Origin: Petralouisia muris
GTDB taxonomy: Bacteria > Bacillota > Clostridia > Lachnospirales > Lachnospiraceae
Length of the DNA: 64,000 nucleotides
Direction of reading: 5' to 3'
Assembly: GCF_004793545.1 (NCBI RefSeq)
Contig: NZ_SRYA01000018.1
Span: forward strand, 27,744 to 91,743
This document shows, in pieces, positions 7,438 through 15,260 of this stretch. The notes under the pieces were generated by a model, which saw only the letters and a list, made by a program, of their open reading frames with translations, ran no database searches and had not been told where the DNA came from. Each line of letters opens with the position of its first letter. Within the stretch, counting starts at the first letter, position 1. The position numbers were made by a program, and so were the translations under genes.

Positions 7438-8034
7438 ATGGAAATGGCATATCAGACAGAACGTTTGGAACTCAAGATACTGGACGATACAGCATCCGCC
7501 AAGGTTCTTCAGTTTTATCAGGACAATCGGGAGATTATTGAAAAATATGAAACAGACCGGCCTCCGCAGTTTTACACAGATCAATTTCAGAAAATGCTGC
7601 TTCAGGGGGAGTATAATTTGGCAGTAAAGCAGAAATCACTTCGGTTTTGGGTTCAGGAACAGGGACAGCCGGATCGGATTGTCGGAACAGTATCTTTTCA
7701 TAATATTAAGTATGGCTTTTATCAGTGCTGCGAGCTGGGATATAAATTTGACCAGAGATTCTGGGGCAGAGGGTATGCGACAGAAAGTATTTCCAAAGGA
7801 ATTCAGGTGATATTCGGAGAGTTAAAGCTGCATCGGATAGAAGCCTGCGTGCTGCCTGGAAATACTGCGTCACAGAAGCTTTTGCTGAAGCTGGGATTTG
7901 AGTTTGAGGGAATAAAAAAGCAGAGCGTAAAGCTTCATGGAAGATGGAGAGACCATGAGCTGTACGCTCTGCTGTCAGAGGAAGAACCTATTCATTCAGA
8001 TAGCGGTACCAGTAGCCAAATTCTCCGGTGTTGA
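7438..8034 (+). CDS. GNAT-family N-acetyltransferase (RimJ/RimL type)
   Basis: 198 residues starting at the ATG after AGGAGAAG. The acetyl-CoA site RFWGRGYATESI, the preceding CELGYKFDQ, and the HRIEACVLPGNTASQKLLLKLGF stretch place it in the RimJ/RimL branch that acetylates ribosomal protein N-termini or small substrates. Its last 16 codons overlap, tail to tail, the 3' end of the next gene, suggesting the original stop was lost and the frame runs on. The substrate cannot be named. Confidence 0.9.
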   Translation: MEMAYQTERLELKILDDTASAKVLQFYQDNREIIEKYETDRPPQFYTDQFQKMLLQGEYNLAVKQKSLRFWVQEQGQPDRIVGTVSFHNIKYGFYQCCELGYKFDQRFWGRGYATESISKGIQVIFGELKLHRIEACVLPGNTASQKLLLKLGFEFEGIKKQSVKLHGRWRDHELYALLSEEEPIHSDSGTSSQILRC

Positions 8035-9289
8035 CAGGAACGGATTTTTCATTGCGGAATTCCGGAAATCCGAATAAAGTTGCCATCACCCGTTCGGGAT
8101 TCTGGTAAACCCCTGGAATACCGATAAACCAGCGTTTCTTTCCGGCTTTTTCCGTGACGCCAAGAATCAGATAGCGGTAATTGAAAAAGCCGTGAAGGAG
8201 AAAACTGTTATTGCCCAGATACCAGTATTGTCTTGGAAGCAGCCGCAGATCTTTTAATTCCCACCGTACGCAGAGTGTCTTGTCATCCTCGGCAAAGGGG
8301 GTCATTACAGGATAATTTTCCATGATAAATTCCCATTTCAGATTCCAGTTTTCTGGCAAAGGCTCCAGCTTTGGAATGGATGGCAGGGGAATTCCGTTTT
8401 TTCCCTGGAATTTTTCCCGGGAGTTCGGAACAGCTTCTGCGGCGCTGAGATCCGGCGAAGCAGAAGGAGCGGAATTTGCCTGGGAGGAAGAATCCGTTGG
8501 TTCAGGCTGAGCGGCAGCCGAATTCCTAGCGGCAGATGCGTTTGCCGAACTTTGAGCGGTAGCGGGATTCTGAGCGGCAGATGCGTTTGCCGAACTTTGA
8601 GCGGCAGCGGGATTGTGAGCAACAGCCGGATTCTGAGCGGCAGCCGAACTTTGAGCGGCAGCGGGATTCTGAGCGGCAGATGCGTTTGCCGAACTTTGAG
8701 CAGCGGATGAATTAGCTGTATTCTGCTCTGCAGGGGCGTTTACACCGGAATTGGGTGCTGGTGAAGGCGTCGATCTGTGTGCTGTAGATCGATTTGCAGC
8801 AGATCCCTGCGGCAAGGAGCCATTTGCGCCAGACGGATGTGCAGATGGTTTTGGAGTTTCGTTTTCTGAGCCCTGGGATCCTGATTCCTTGGATGGATGC
8901 TTTGGTTCCACAAAATTCTTCCGGATAAATTCACTGTCATCCCATTGGCTGACAAACATGATTTCTTCAGACAGAGGAATAAAGATTCCCTTAATGTCGT
9001 CCAGAGAATACTCGCTGTCTGCCAGGGGTTCTCCTTTTAAAATGGTTTTAAAATCTCCATTGCCCCGGGGAAGCCCCATGGTTCCCAGCAGAATGCCGGG
9101 GTGCGTTCCGCGGTTTGAAGCATAGAAATACACCGGAGCAGAGGAAGTGTTGTGTCCGGTGTTTTTCATATGTATTTCAACGAGGCATTGGCCGCCCCGT
9201 TTTTCAATTTTGGCAAATCCGACATTGTGGCGTTTATTGCCATGTTCATATAAATAAAGATACGTAATCATTCGATGAAATTCAGACAT
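7988..9289 (-). CDS. DUF6128-like protein with Ala/Ser/Gln repeat linker
   Basis: 433 residues starting MSEFHRMITYLYLYEHGNK after GTGGGAG; the frame is open 19 codons further upstream. An N-terminal domain of about 135 residues (with a MKNTGHN stretch and GILLGTMGLPRG) is joined to a C-terminal domain of about 130 residues (LKWEFIMENYPVMTPF, PRQYWYLGNNSFLLHGFFNYRYL, GIPGVYQNPERVMATLFGF) by a long low-complexity linker built from AAQNPA and AQSSANAS units. No signal peptide or membrane segment. The C-terminus resembles DUF6128 proteins of Lachnospiraceae as I remember them; function unknown. The linker may vary in length between strains. Confidence 0.72.
   Translation of the reverse strand: MSEFHRMITYLYLYEHGNKRHNVGFAKIEKRGGQCLVEIHMKNTGHNTSSAPVYFYASNRGTHPGILLGTMGLPRGNGDFKTILKGEPLADSEYSLDDIKGIFIPLSEEIMFVSQWDDSEFIRKNFVEPKHPSKESGSQGSENETPKPSAHPSGANGSLPQGSAANRSTAHRSTPSPAPNSGVNAPAEQNTANSSAAQSSANASAAQNPAAAQSSAAAQNPAVAHNPAAAQSSANASAAQNPATAQSSANASAARNSAAAQPEPTDSSSQANSAPSASPDLSAAEAVPNSREKFQGKNGIPLPSIPKLEPLPENWNLKWEFIMENYPVMTPFAEDDKTLCVRWELKDLRLLPRQYWYLGNNSFLLHGFFNYRYLILGVTEKAGKKRWFIGIPGVYQNPERVMATLFGFPEFRNEKSVPVNTGEFGYWYRYLNE
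8510..8712. repeat. Minisatellite coding the Ala-rich linker
   Basis: A unit beginning GCGGCAGATGCGTTTGCC recurs at about 8529, 8574 and 8672, with shorter GCGGCAGCGGGATTCT units between. All lie in frame in the minus-strand gene and code for AQSSANASAAQNPA-type repeats. Confidence 0.8.
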
Positions 9290-9354
9290 TTTTGCACTCC
9301 CACAAAACTTTTTACATCTTATTCCGGTTCTGGGGAGGTTATGCATGATTTATA

Positions 9355-9993
9355 TTATTTCTGGCCGGTGATCGCAAGAGCCAAATCGGAACCAAAAGAA
9401 GACATGTTGGCGGGAACCCAGGTATTATTCTGAATGACACAGTCAACCATAATATCTGTGGTTTTCTCAGAAGGCATTACATTCCGGTAAGCTTCTATCA
9501 GATTCTGGGTATAGACGTCCATCAGGAAAATATGCTGTTCTTCTGCAGTGGAAAAATTGCCCTGCTGTGCAGTTTCTTTGGCGTCATAATAAGCGTCTGC
9601 GTCCAGATCAAATTCATCAAAATAAGTGGTGTGAACCACAACCGTTGCTTTGCCTTCGGATTCTGAAACAATTTCTGCAGTGGCGCTCATTTTGGAAAGC
9701 GCGGTTTTCCTTGCCTCGCAAAGTTCATCTAAACTCTGTTCATCTATTTCCTGTCCGCTGGCGGCAAAGTTGGTGCGGATGGTTTCCTTCAGGGAAGCGT
9801 CGTAGGTTTCTCTGGCGGCGTTGATGTCTTCTTCTGTCATTCCCAGGGAGGTGATTCCTGTGGCGTCGCCAAGTATATACAGTTCATAAATTGCCTTGAT
9901 GGAGTCGGCGGCGTTTTTTTTCGGTCCGCTGCAGCCGGGAAGAAAGGAAATACATAAGCAAATGCATATCAGAATGGAAAAAAATTTTTTCAT
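9355..9993 (-). CDS. Lipoprotein of unknown function (DUF5105-like)
   Basis: 212 residues, start after AAAGAAAGGG. A clear lipoprotein signal: positively charged MKKFF, hydrophobic core, lipobox LPGC with the acylated Cys at 21. The mature part has an AIYELYILGD stretch, a helical middle, and ends with NNTWVPANMSSFGSDLALAI, a layout I associate with DUF5105-type clostridial lipoproteins. Exported by Sec and anchored by the Lgt found later in this window. Role unknown. It follows the DUF6128-like gene's start by 65 bases on the same strand. Confidence 0.82.
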   Translation of the reverse strand: MKKFFSILICICLCISFLPGCSGPKKNAADSIKAIYELYILGDATGITSLGMTEEDINAARETYDASLKETIRTNFAASGQEIDEQSLDELCEARKTALSKMSATAEIVSESEGKATVVVHTTYFDEFDLDADAYYDAKETAQQGNFSTAEEQHIFLMDVYTQNLIEAYRNVMPSEKTTDIMVDCVIQNNTWVPANMSSFGSDLALAITGQK

Positions 9994-10090
9994 GGAATAA
10001 CCCTTTCTTTGATGTAATTAATTTTATTATATAGGCAAATAAAACAAAAGGCAAGAAAAAGAGAATTTAATCGGAGATTTGAGCATTTTT

Positions 10091-10119
10091 CGGACAGGCT
10101 GGAAAAATTGCCCTATAAT
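10091..10119 (+). promoter_or_regulatory. Promoter of the Xre-type regulator
   Basis: CGGACA (10091-10096), 17 bases, TATAAT (10114-10119), 22 bases before the ATG. Confidence 0.6.
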
Positions 10120-10141
10120 GTAACAGGGGTGAGAGAAACGA

Positions 10142-11065
10142 ATGGCTGTATACGAAATCGGCAATTATATTCACGATATGAGAGTGGAACGGGGATATTC
10201 TCAGGAAGAACTGTGCTTTGGAATCTGCTCCGTCGGCAATTTGTCTAAAATTGAAAATGGAATCCGTATGCCGAACCGGAAAACCGTAGAGGCGTTTACC
10301 CAGAGACTTGGCTGTAAGGAGGCATTCTTACAGTACTCCAGCAGAGAGGAAATGCAGCAAGTAGAGCTTTGCGGACAGATTGTGCAGAAAATCACAAACT
10401 ACGAGTACGAAGGGTTAAAAGAGCTTGTTGATAAATTTGAGCATACCATTGCAGAAGAAGATATTTTGAATTCCCAGTACTGCCGTTTTACCAGAATTAT
10501 GTTAAAACAGCAGGAAGAGGAAGACTGGGCGCAGGGCGTAAAGGAACTGAAGGATACCCTGCGGATGACCAAGCCGGATGGAATCGGGATGAAAGAGATT
10601 CTCAAGGGTCTGCTGACGTATAACGAGATTATAATACTGATTAATATTGCCCGGAATTATGGGAAGCTTGGAAAACGGGAGGAAGCGATAGAAATATTGT
10701 GCGGACTGAAGCATTACATGGATACCCATATTATGGATCAGGCCGAGAAGGCGCAGAAATATTTGCTGATTCTGTTTCGGCTTTCCAAACTTTTCCTGGA
10801 GAAGAAACAATATGCGGATGTGGTGGATTTGTGCAGTCAGGGAATCACGTTGAGCAGGCAAAACAGCCGTTTCTGCCTGTTTCCAAGATTTCTTATCAAC
10901 AAGGGGCTGGCGTTGCTGGAGCTTAAGGAGGAAGAACGGGGCAAAGAGTTCTTGCGGAGAGGCTACGGAGCCTTTTACGCTCTGGGCAATGAAATGCAGT
11001 GTGAGAAGCTAAAAGCCTTTTTGAAAGAAAGATGGGAACCGGAATTTGGAGAGCATATTCTTTGA
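10142..11065 (+). CDS. Xre-family regulator with TPR-like domain (Rgg/PlcR-like architecture)
   Basis: 307 residues. An N-terminal helix-turn-helix (about 6-62: IGNYIHDMRVERGYSQEEL, then GNLSKIENGIRMPNRKTVEAF) is followed by roughly 240 residues of helical pairs resembling tetratricopeptide repeats (KLGKREEAIEIL, EKKQYADVVDLCSQGI, INKGLALLELKEEERGKEFL). This layout matches peptide-responsive RRNPP regulators (Rgg, PlcR) and also uncharacterised clostridial relatives. RRNPP genes often neighbour a small exported peptide; I see no convincing one here. Start preceded by GGGGTGAGAG. Confidence 0.88.
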   Translation: MAVYEIGNYIHDMRVERGYSQEELCFGICSVGNLSKIENGIRMPNRKTVEAFTQRLGCKEAFLQYSSREEMQQVELCGQIVQKITNYEYEGLKELVDKFEHTIAEEDILNSQYCRFTRIMLKQQEEEDWAQGVKELKDTLRMTKPDGIGMKEILKGLLTYNEIIILINIARNYGKLGKREEAIEILCGLKHYMDTHIMDQAEKAQKYLLILFRLSKLFLEKKQYADVVDLCSQGITLSRQNSRFCLFPRFLINKGLALLELKEEERGKEFLRRGYGAFYALGNEMQCEKLKAFLKERWEPEFGEHIL

Positions 11066-11160
11066 AATTTTCCTCAAAGTGCATGGACGGCCGGGACCGG
11101 CAGAGGTAAAATAGTATCAGGAGTACTTAATAAGGGGAAACATACTCTCAACAGCTCTGA

Positions 11161-11227
11161 AAAAAATCTTTGCAGCTGACCGGATATTGCGAGTGTTCAC
11201 AGTATCCGGCAATGCAGGGATTTTTTT
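11161..11227. terminator. Strong bidirectional terminator
   Basis: Stem CCGGATA/TATCCGG with an extended outer stem (AAAAAATCTTTGCA / TGCAGGGATTTTTTT). A runs on one side and T runs on the other let it end both the Xre-type gene (+) and the tRNA gene (-). Confidence 0.8.
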
Positions 11228-11239
11228 CGCTGTAAAAAA

Positions 11240-11328
11240 CGGAGGAGGGGGGATTTGAACCCCCGCGCCGGGACTACCGACCTACTGGTGTTCGAAGCCA
11301 GACCCTTCAGCCGCTTGGGTACTCCTCC
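11240..11328 (-). tRNA. tRNA-Ser (CGA)
   Basis: Class II tRNA with a long variable arm. Acceptor GGAGGAG/CTCCTCC, D arm CCCAAGCGGCTGAAGGG, anticodon loop TTCGAAC (anticodon CGA, T33 and A37 in place), long variable arm (TAGGTCGGTAGTCCCGGCG), T arm GGGGGTTCAAATCCCCC, discriminator G. It reads UCG serine codons. CCA is not encoded. The anticodon stem CTGGC/ACCAG leaves a C31-A39 mismatch. T run directly after the 3' end. Confidence 0.93.
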
Positions 11329-11339
11329 ATGACGATACA

Positions 11340-11367
11340 ATTATAACAGATTTTTTCAGAAATGCAA
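11340..11367 (-). promoter_or_regulatory. tRNA-Ser promoter
   Basis: Minus strand TTGCAT (plus 11362-11367), 16 bases, TATAAT (plus 11340-11345), 11 bases before the tRNA. Confidence 0.7.
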
Positions 11368-11387
11368 CCGGAAAAGCAAGAAAAATC

Positions 11388-11416
11388 TTGTGATAGGGAA
11401 AATTATGAGATATAAT
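11388..11416 (+). promoter_or_regulatory. Promoter of the pfk-dnaX-ebfC-recR run
   Basis: TTGTGA (11388-11393), 17 bases, TATAAT (11411-11416); the pfk ATG is 60 bases downstream. Confidence 0.7.
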
Positions 11417-11476
11417 ATTTTCGGTAGGCACAGTTAGATTTCAGATTATTGAATATTGTAAAGGATGTGGAGAACA

Positions 11477-12550
11477 ATGAAAAGAATTGGAATGTTGACA
11501 AGCGGTGGCGACTGCCAGGCGCTGAATGCAGCAATGCGCGGTGTAGTAAAAGGATTAAGCAAGAACGTAGAAGATTTGGAAGTATACGGTTTTTATGAAG
11601 GCTACAAAGGACTGATATACGGAAATTACCGTCTGCTTACCGGTTCTGATTTTTCTGGAATTCTTACAAAGGGCGGCACGATTCTGGGAACCTCCAGGCA
11701 GCCGTTTAAACTGATGCGGGTACCGGACGAGAAGGGTCTTGACAAAGTGGAAGCCATGAAACAGACTTACTACAAGCTGCGCCTGGATTGTCTGGTAATT
11801 CTGGGAGGAAATGGAACACAGAAGACAGCGAATCTTCTCAGGGAGGAAGGCCTGAATATCATCCATCTTCCCAAAACAATTGACAATGACATTTATGGTA
11901 CGGATGTAACCTTTGGGTTCCAGAGTGCGATAGACATCGCCACAGACGCCATTGACTGTATCCATACCACGGCAGCTTCCCACAACCGGGTATTTATTGT
12001 GGAGGTTATGGGGCATAAGGTTGGCTGGCTGACCTTGTATGCAGGAATTGCAGGGGGCGCTGACATTATTCTGCTTCCGGAGATTCCCTATGATATTAAT
12101 AAAGTGGTATCAGCCATTGCAGGAAGAAATAAAGCAGGAAAAGGATTTACCATTCTGGCAGTTGCAGAAGGAGCGATTTCCAAGGAAGATGCGAAGCTGT
12201 CCAAGAAAGATTTGAAAGAAAAGATGAAAAACAGGAAATATCCTTCTGTTTCCTATGAGGTGGCGGCAAGGATTGAAGAAAAGATCGGAAGCGAAGTGCG
12301 GGTGACCGTTCCCGGCCATACCCAAAGAGGCGGAAGCCCCTGTCCTTACGACCGCGTACTCTGTACCAGGCTGGGAGCGGCAGCGGCAAACCTGATTCTG
12401 AAAGAAGACTACGGTTATATGGTAGGCATGGTGAACGGAAATACAAAGAAGGTTCCGTTGGCGGACGTAGCTGGAAAGTTAAAGATGGTAGAGCCTAATT
12501 CTAAGATTATCAAAGAAGCAAAATTAATCGGCATCAGCTTTGGTGATTAA
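11477..12550 (+). CDS. pfkA: 6-phosphofructokinase
   Basis: 357 residues; the ATG at 11477 has GGAG 6 bases before it, better than the in-frame ATG at 11465. It phosphorylates fructose 6-phosphate to fructose 1,6-bisphosphate in glycolysis. Seen: N-terminal TSGGDCQALNAAMRG, nucleotide motif GGNGTQ (about 98-103), catalytic PKTIDND, substrate MGHKVGW and PGHTQRGGSP. The Gly in GGNGT favours ATP over pyrophosphate as donor, but Asn replaces the usual Asp of GGDG, so donor use needs testing. It is followed after two bases by dnaX, whose ribosome site lies within the pfk end, so the two are probably translationally coupled. Confidence 0.94.
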   Translation: MKRIGMLTSGGDCQALNAAMRGVVKGLSKNVEDLEVYGFYEGYKGLIYGNYRLLTGSDFSGILTKGGTILGTSRQPFKLMRVPDEKGLDKVEAMKQTYYKLRLDCLVILGGNGTQKTANLLREEGLNIIHLPKTIDNDIYGTDVTFGFQSAIDIATDAIDCIHTTAASHNRVFIVEVMGHKVGWLTLYAGIAGGADIILLPEIPYDINKVVSAIAGRNKAGKGFTILAVAEGAISKEDAKLSKKDLKEKMKNRKYPSVSYEVAARIEEKIGSEVRVTVPGHTQRGGSPCPYDRVLCTRLGAAAANLILKEDYGYMVGMVNGNTKKVPLADVAGKLKMVEPNSKIIKEAKLIGISFGD

Positions 12551-12552
12551 AT

Positions 12553-14136
12553 ATGTCGTATACTGCGTTATACCGCAAGTTCCGTCCCCGGGAATTTGAG
12601 GATGTCCGGGGACAGGAGCATATTGTTACAACATTGAAGAATCAGATTAAGGCAGGCAGAATCGGACATGCCTATCTGTTCTGCGGAACCAGAGGGACCG
12701 GAAAGACCACCATAGCCAAAATTTTTGCCCGGGCTGTCAATTGTGAGAATCCCGCAGAGGGAAGCCCCTGCGGCCAATGCGCTTCCTGTAAAGCCATTGC
12801 CGCAGGAAATTCCATGAATGTCATTGAGATTGACGCCGCTTCCAATAACGGTGTGGATAATATCCGGGAAATCCGTGAGGAAGTGGCGTATTCTCCGGCA
12901 GAAGGCAAATATAAAGTCTATATCATTGATGAAGTTCATATGCTTTCGATAGGGGCTTTCAATGCGCTGCTGAAGACCTTAGAAGAGCCGCCTTCTTATG
13001 TGATTTTTATACTGGCTACTACGGAAGCTCATAAGATACCCATTACCATACTTTCCCGCTGCCAGCGGTATGATTTTCGCAGAATTACCATTGACGTTAT
13101 TTCAGAACGTCTGACAGAATTGATGGAAAAGGAGCAGGTGGAGGTGGAGCCGAAAGCGATCCGATATCTTGCGAAAGCGGCGGACGGCTCCATGCGTGAC
13201 GCTTTAAGCCTTCTGGATCAGTGCATCGCATTTTATCTGGGGGAAAGCCTGACCTATGACCATGTACTGGAAGTGCTGGGAGCTGTGGATACAGAACTTT
13301 TTTCCAGAATGCTGAGGAAGCTTATAGCCAAGGATATTACCGGCGCCATTTCCCTGTTGGAAGAACTGATGATACAGGGGCGGGAACCGGGGCAGTTTGT
13401 GACAGATTTTACCTGGTATCTGAGAAATTTGCTTTTACTGCAAAGTTCTGATAATATGGAAGACGTGTTGGATATTTCCAGTGAGAATCTCTTGCTGCTG
13501 AAAGAAGAAGCGCAGATGGCAGAAGGAGAGCAGCTGATGCGCTATATCCGGATTTTTTCAGAGCTGTCCAATCAGATACGGTATGCGGTTCAAAAACGCA
13601 TCATGATAGAAATTGCGCTGATTAAGCTGTGTAAGCCTGAGATGGAGCGGGATTATGGCTCTTTGATTCAAAGGATCTCTCAGTTGGAAGAGAAAATGGA
13701 GCAGGGGTATGTTTTGCATCCGCCCCAGGGAAAGGCTGCTGAGCAGACGGTTTATCAGGAGCAGGATACGACAGGACAAGAGCAGAATCAGCAATTGCCC
13801 AAAGCAGTTCCAGAGGACGTACGGCAGGTAGTGAAAAACTGGCGTTCCATCATTGAGGACTTGTCCGGAGGACTAAAGAACTATCTGAAATCCGCACATT
13901 TGAGCCTGGCGGGAGAGGGTCAGCTTCTGATTGTGTTAGAGGATGAGGTGGCGGAGGCGTTTGTGAATTCCCAGGCTCATATTCGGGAATTGCAGGAAGC
14001 CATAGCGGAAAAAACCGGCAAAGAGGTGGAAATTAAAGTCCGGTTCAATGAAACCGGCCAGCCCTTTGAAGCTTCTTATGTAGATCTTGGGAAAATCATA
14101 AATATGGAAATAACAATCGAAGATGAGGAAGAATAA
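12553..14136 (+). CDS. dnaX: DNA polymerase III subunit gamma/tau
   Basis: 527 residues beginning MSYTALYRKFRPREFEDV. Clamp-loader ATPase: Walker A GTRGTGKTT, zinc module with CGQCASC, Walker B/DEVHML, sensor SRC, and a C-terminal extension with a charged linker and a tau-like end. It loads the sliding clamp and holds the polymerase. The order dnaX-ebfC-recR that follows is conserved across Firmicutes. I did not find an obvious A-rich frameshift site that would make the short gamma form. Confidence 0.97.
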   Translation: MSYTALYRKFRPREFEDVRGQEHIVTTLKNQIKAGRIGHAYLFCGTRGTGKTTIAKIFARAVNCENPAEGSPCGQCASCKAIAAGNSMNVIEIDAASNNGVDNIREIREEVAYSPAEGKYKVYIIDEVHMLSIGAFNALLKTLEEPPSYVIFILATTEAHKIPITILSRCQRYDFRRITIDVISERLTELMEKEQVEVEPKAIRYLAKAADGSMRDALSLLDQCIAFYLGESLTYDHVLEVLGAVDTELFSRMLRKLIAKDITGAISLLEELMIQGREPGQFVTDFTWYLRNLLLLQSSDNMEDVLDISSENLLLLKEEAQMAEGEQLMRYIRIFSELSNQIRYAVQKRIMIEIALIKLCKPEMERDYGSLIQRISQLEEKMEQGYVLHPPQGKAAEQTVYQEQDTTGQEQNQQLPKAVPEDVRQVVKNWRSIIEDLSGGLKNYLKSAHLSLAGEGQLLIVLEDEVAEAFVNSQAHIRELQEAIAEKTGKEVEIKVRFNETGQPFEASYVDLGKIINMEITIEDEEE

Positions 14137-14203
14137 AATCAGAAAGAAGTGCCCAGGGGCATACCATTATGTCCACAGAGCAGGACAGTAAGGAGGAAAC
14201 ATC

Positions 14204-14557
14204 ATGGCGAAACGCGGCGGATTTCCGGGAGGAATGCCCGGCAATATGAATAATCTGATGAAGCAGGCACAGAAAATGCAGAAGCAGATGGAAGAAGCCA
14301 CCAAGGAACTGGAGGAAAAAGAAATCACGGCTTCTGCAGGCGGCGGCGCGGTAGAAGTGACCATTACCGGCAAGAAGGAAGTAACTAAAGTAAAGCTTGC
14401 AGAAGAAGTAGTGGATCCGGAGGATATTGAGATGCTGGAAGATTTGATTATGGCGGCAACCAATGAGGCGCTCCGCCAGATTGAGGAAGCGTCCCAGCAG
14501 TCCATGTCCAAAATTACCGGAGGACTTGGCGGAATGGGCGGAGGATTCCCATTTTAA
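14204..14557 (+). CDS. YbaB/EbfC nucleoid-associated protein
   Basis: 117 residues, start after AAGGAGGAAAC. Helical N-terminus rich in Met, Lys and Glu (MKQAQKMQKQMEEATKELEEKEI), then SAGGGAVEVTITGKKEVTKVKL and the C-terminal dimer helix, ending in a Gly/Met tail. Binds DNA as a dimer with tweezer-like shape; precise role unclear. Conserved between dnaX and recR. Confidence 0.96.
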   Translation: MAKRGGFPGGMPGNMNNLMKQAQKMQKQMEEATKELEEKEITASAGGGAVEVTITGKKEVTKVKLAEEVVDPEDIEMLEDLIMAATNEALRQIEEASQQSMSKITGGLGGMGGGFPF

Positions 14558-14572
14558 ACAGGAGGATTCAAT

Positions 14573-15169
14573 GTGGATTATTACAGCAGTCAGATAAGCA
14601 AACTGATCGAAGAGTTATCTTCTCTGCCTGGAATTGGAAGCAAGTCGGCACAGCGGCTTGCTTTTCATATTCTGAATATGCCGGTGGAACAGGTGGAGGA
14701 GCTGTCCTCTGCCATTATAGAGTCCAGGAAAAAAGTGAAATACTGCAGAACCTGCTTTACCCTGACGGACGAAGAACGGTGTCCTATTTGCAGAAATGAA
14801 AACCGGGATCACAAAACCATCATGGTGGTGGAGGACACCAGAGATTTGGCGGCTTATGAGAAGACCAACAAATATGAGGGAGTCTACCATGTGCTCCATG
14901 GGGCAATTTCACCGATGCTTGGGATAGGACCTGGAGATATCAGACTCAAGGAGCTGATGCAGCGGCTTCAGGAGGATGTGGAGGAAGTGATTATCGCCAC
15001 CAATTCCAGCCTGGAGGGGGAAACTACGGCAATGTATATCAGTAAGCTGATTAAACCAACAGGAATCAAGGTATCCAGAATTGCCAGCGGGGTTCCGGTG
15101 GGCGGTGATTTGGAATATATTGATGAGATGACGCTGTACCGGGCTCTGGAGGGAAGGACAGAATTGTAG
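14573..15169 (+). CDS. recR: Recombination protein RecR
   Basis: 198 residues from a GTG at 14573 set by AGGAGG seven bases upstream; the overlapping ATG two bases earlier is in another frame and closes at once. Helix-hairpin-helix [17 protein letters not shown], four-Cys zinc finger (CRTCFTL...CPIC), Toprim domain ([14 protein letters not shown]) and the C-terminal [11 protein letters not shown] stretch. RecR with RecO and RecF loads RecA at gaps. Confidence 0.97.
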   Translation: MDYYSSQISKLIEELSSLPGIGSKSAQRLAFHILNMPVEQVEELSSAIIESRKKVKYCRTCFTLTDEERCPICRNENRDHKTIMVVEDTRDLAAYEKTNKYEGVYHVLHGAISPMLGIGPGDIRLKELMQRLQEDVEEVIIATNSSLEGETTAMYISKLIKPTGIKVSRIASGVPVGGDLEYIDEMTLYRALEGRTEL

Positions 15170-15260
15170 AATTCGGTCGAAATATTTTTTTACAGCATGA
15201 CAGGGATTTCCAAAAATTGCAGACATCATGTGCTACCATGTGGAAAAAAGAGGTGAAAGC

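Noticed and set aside
8510..8712. CRISPR-like array
   Set aside because: The repeats are in frame within a gene, have no unique spacers of constant length, and code for Ala-rich protein.
11130..11240. Possible short peptide gene after the Xre-type regulator (LKKIFAADRILRVF...)
   Set aside because: It has only a CTG start without a proper ribosome site and coincides with a strong terminator hairpin, so its frame is most likely accidental.
11240..11328. Selenocysteine tRNA
   Set aside because: The long variable arm raised it, but the anticodon is CGA and not TCA, and the acceptor/T-arm lengths fit serine tRNA.
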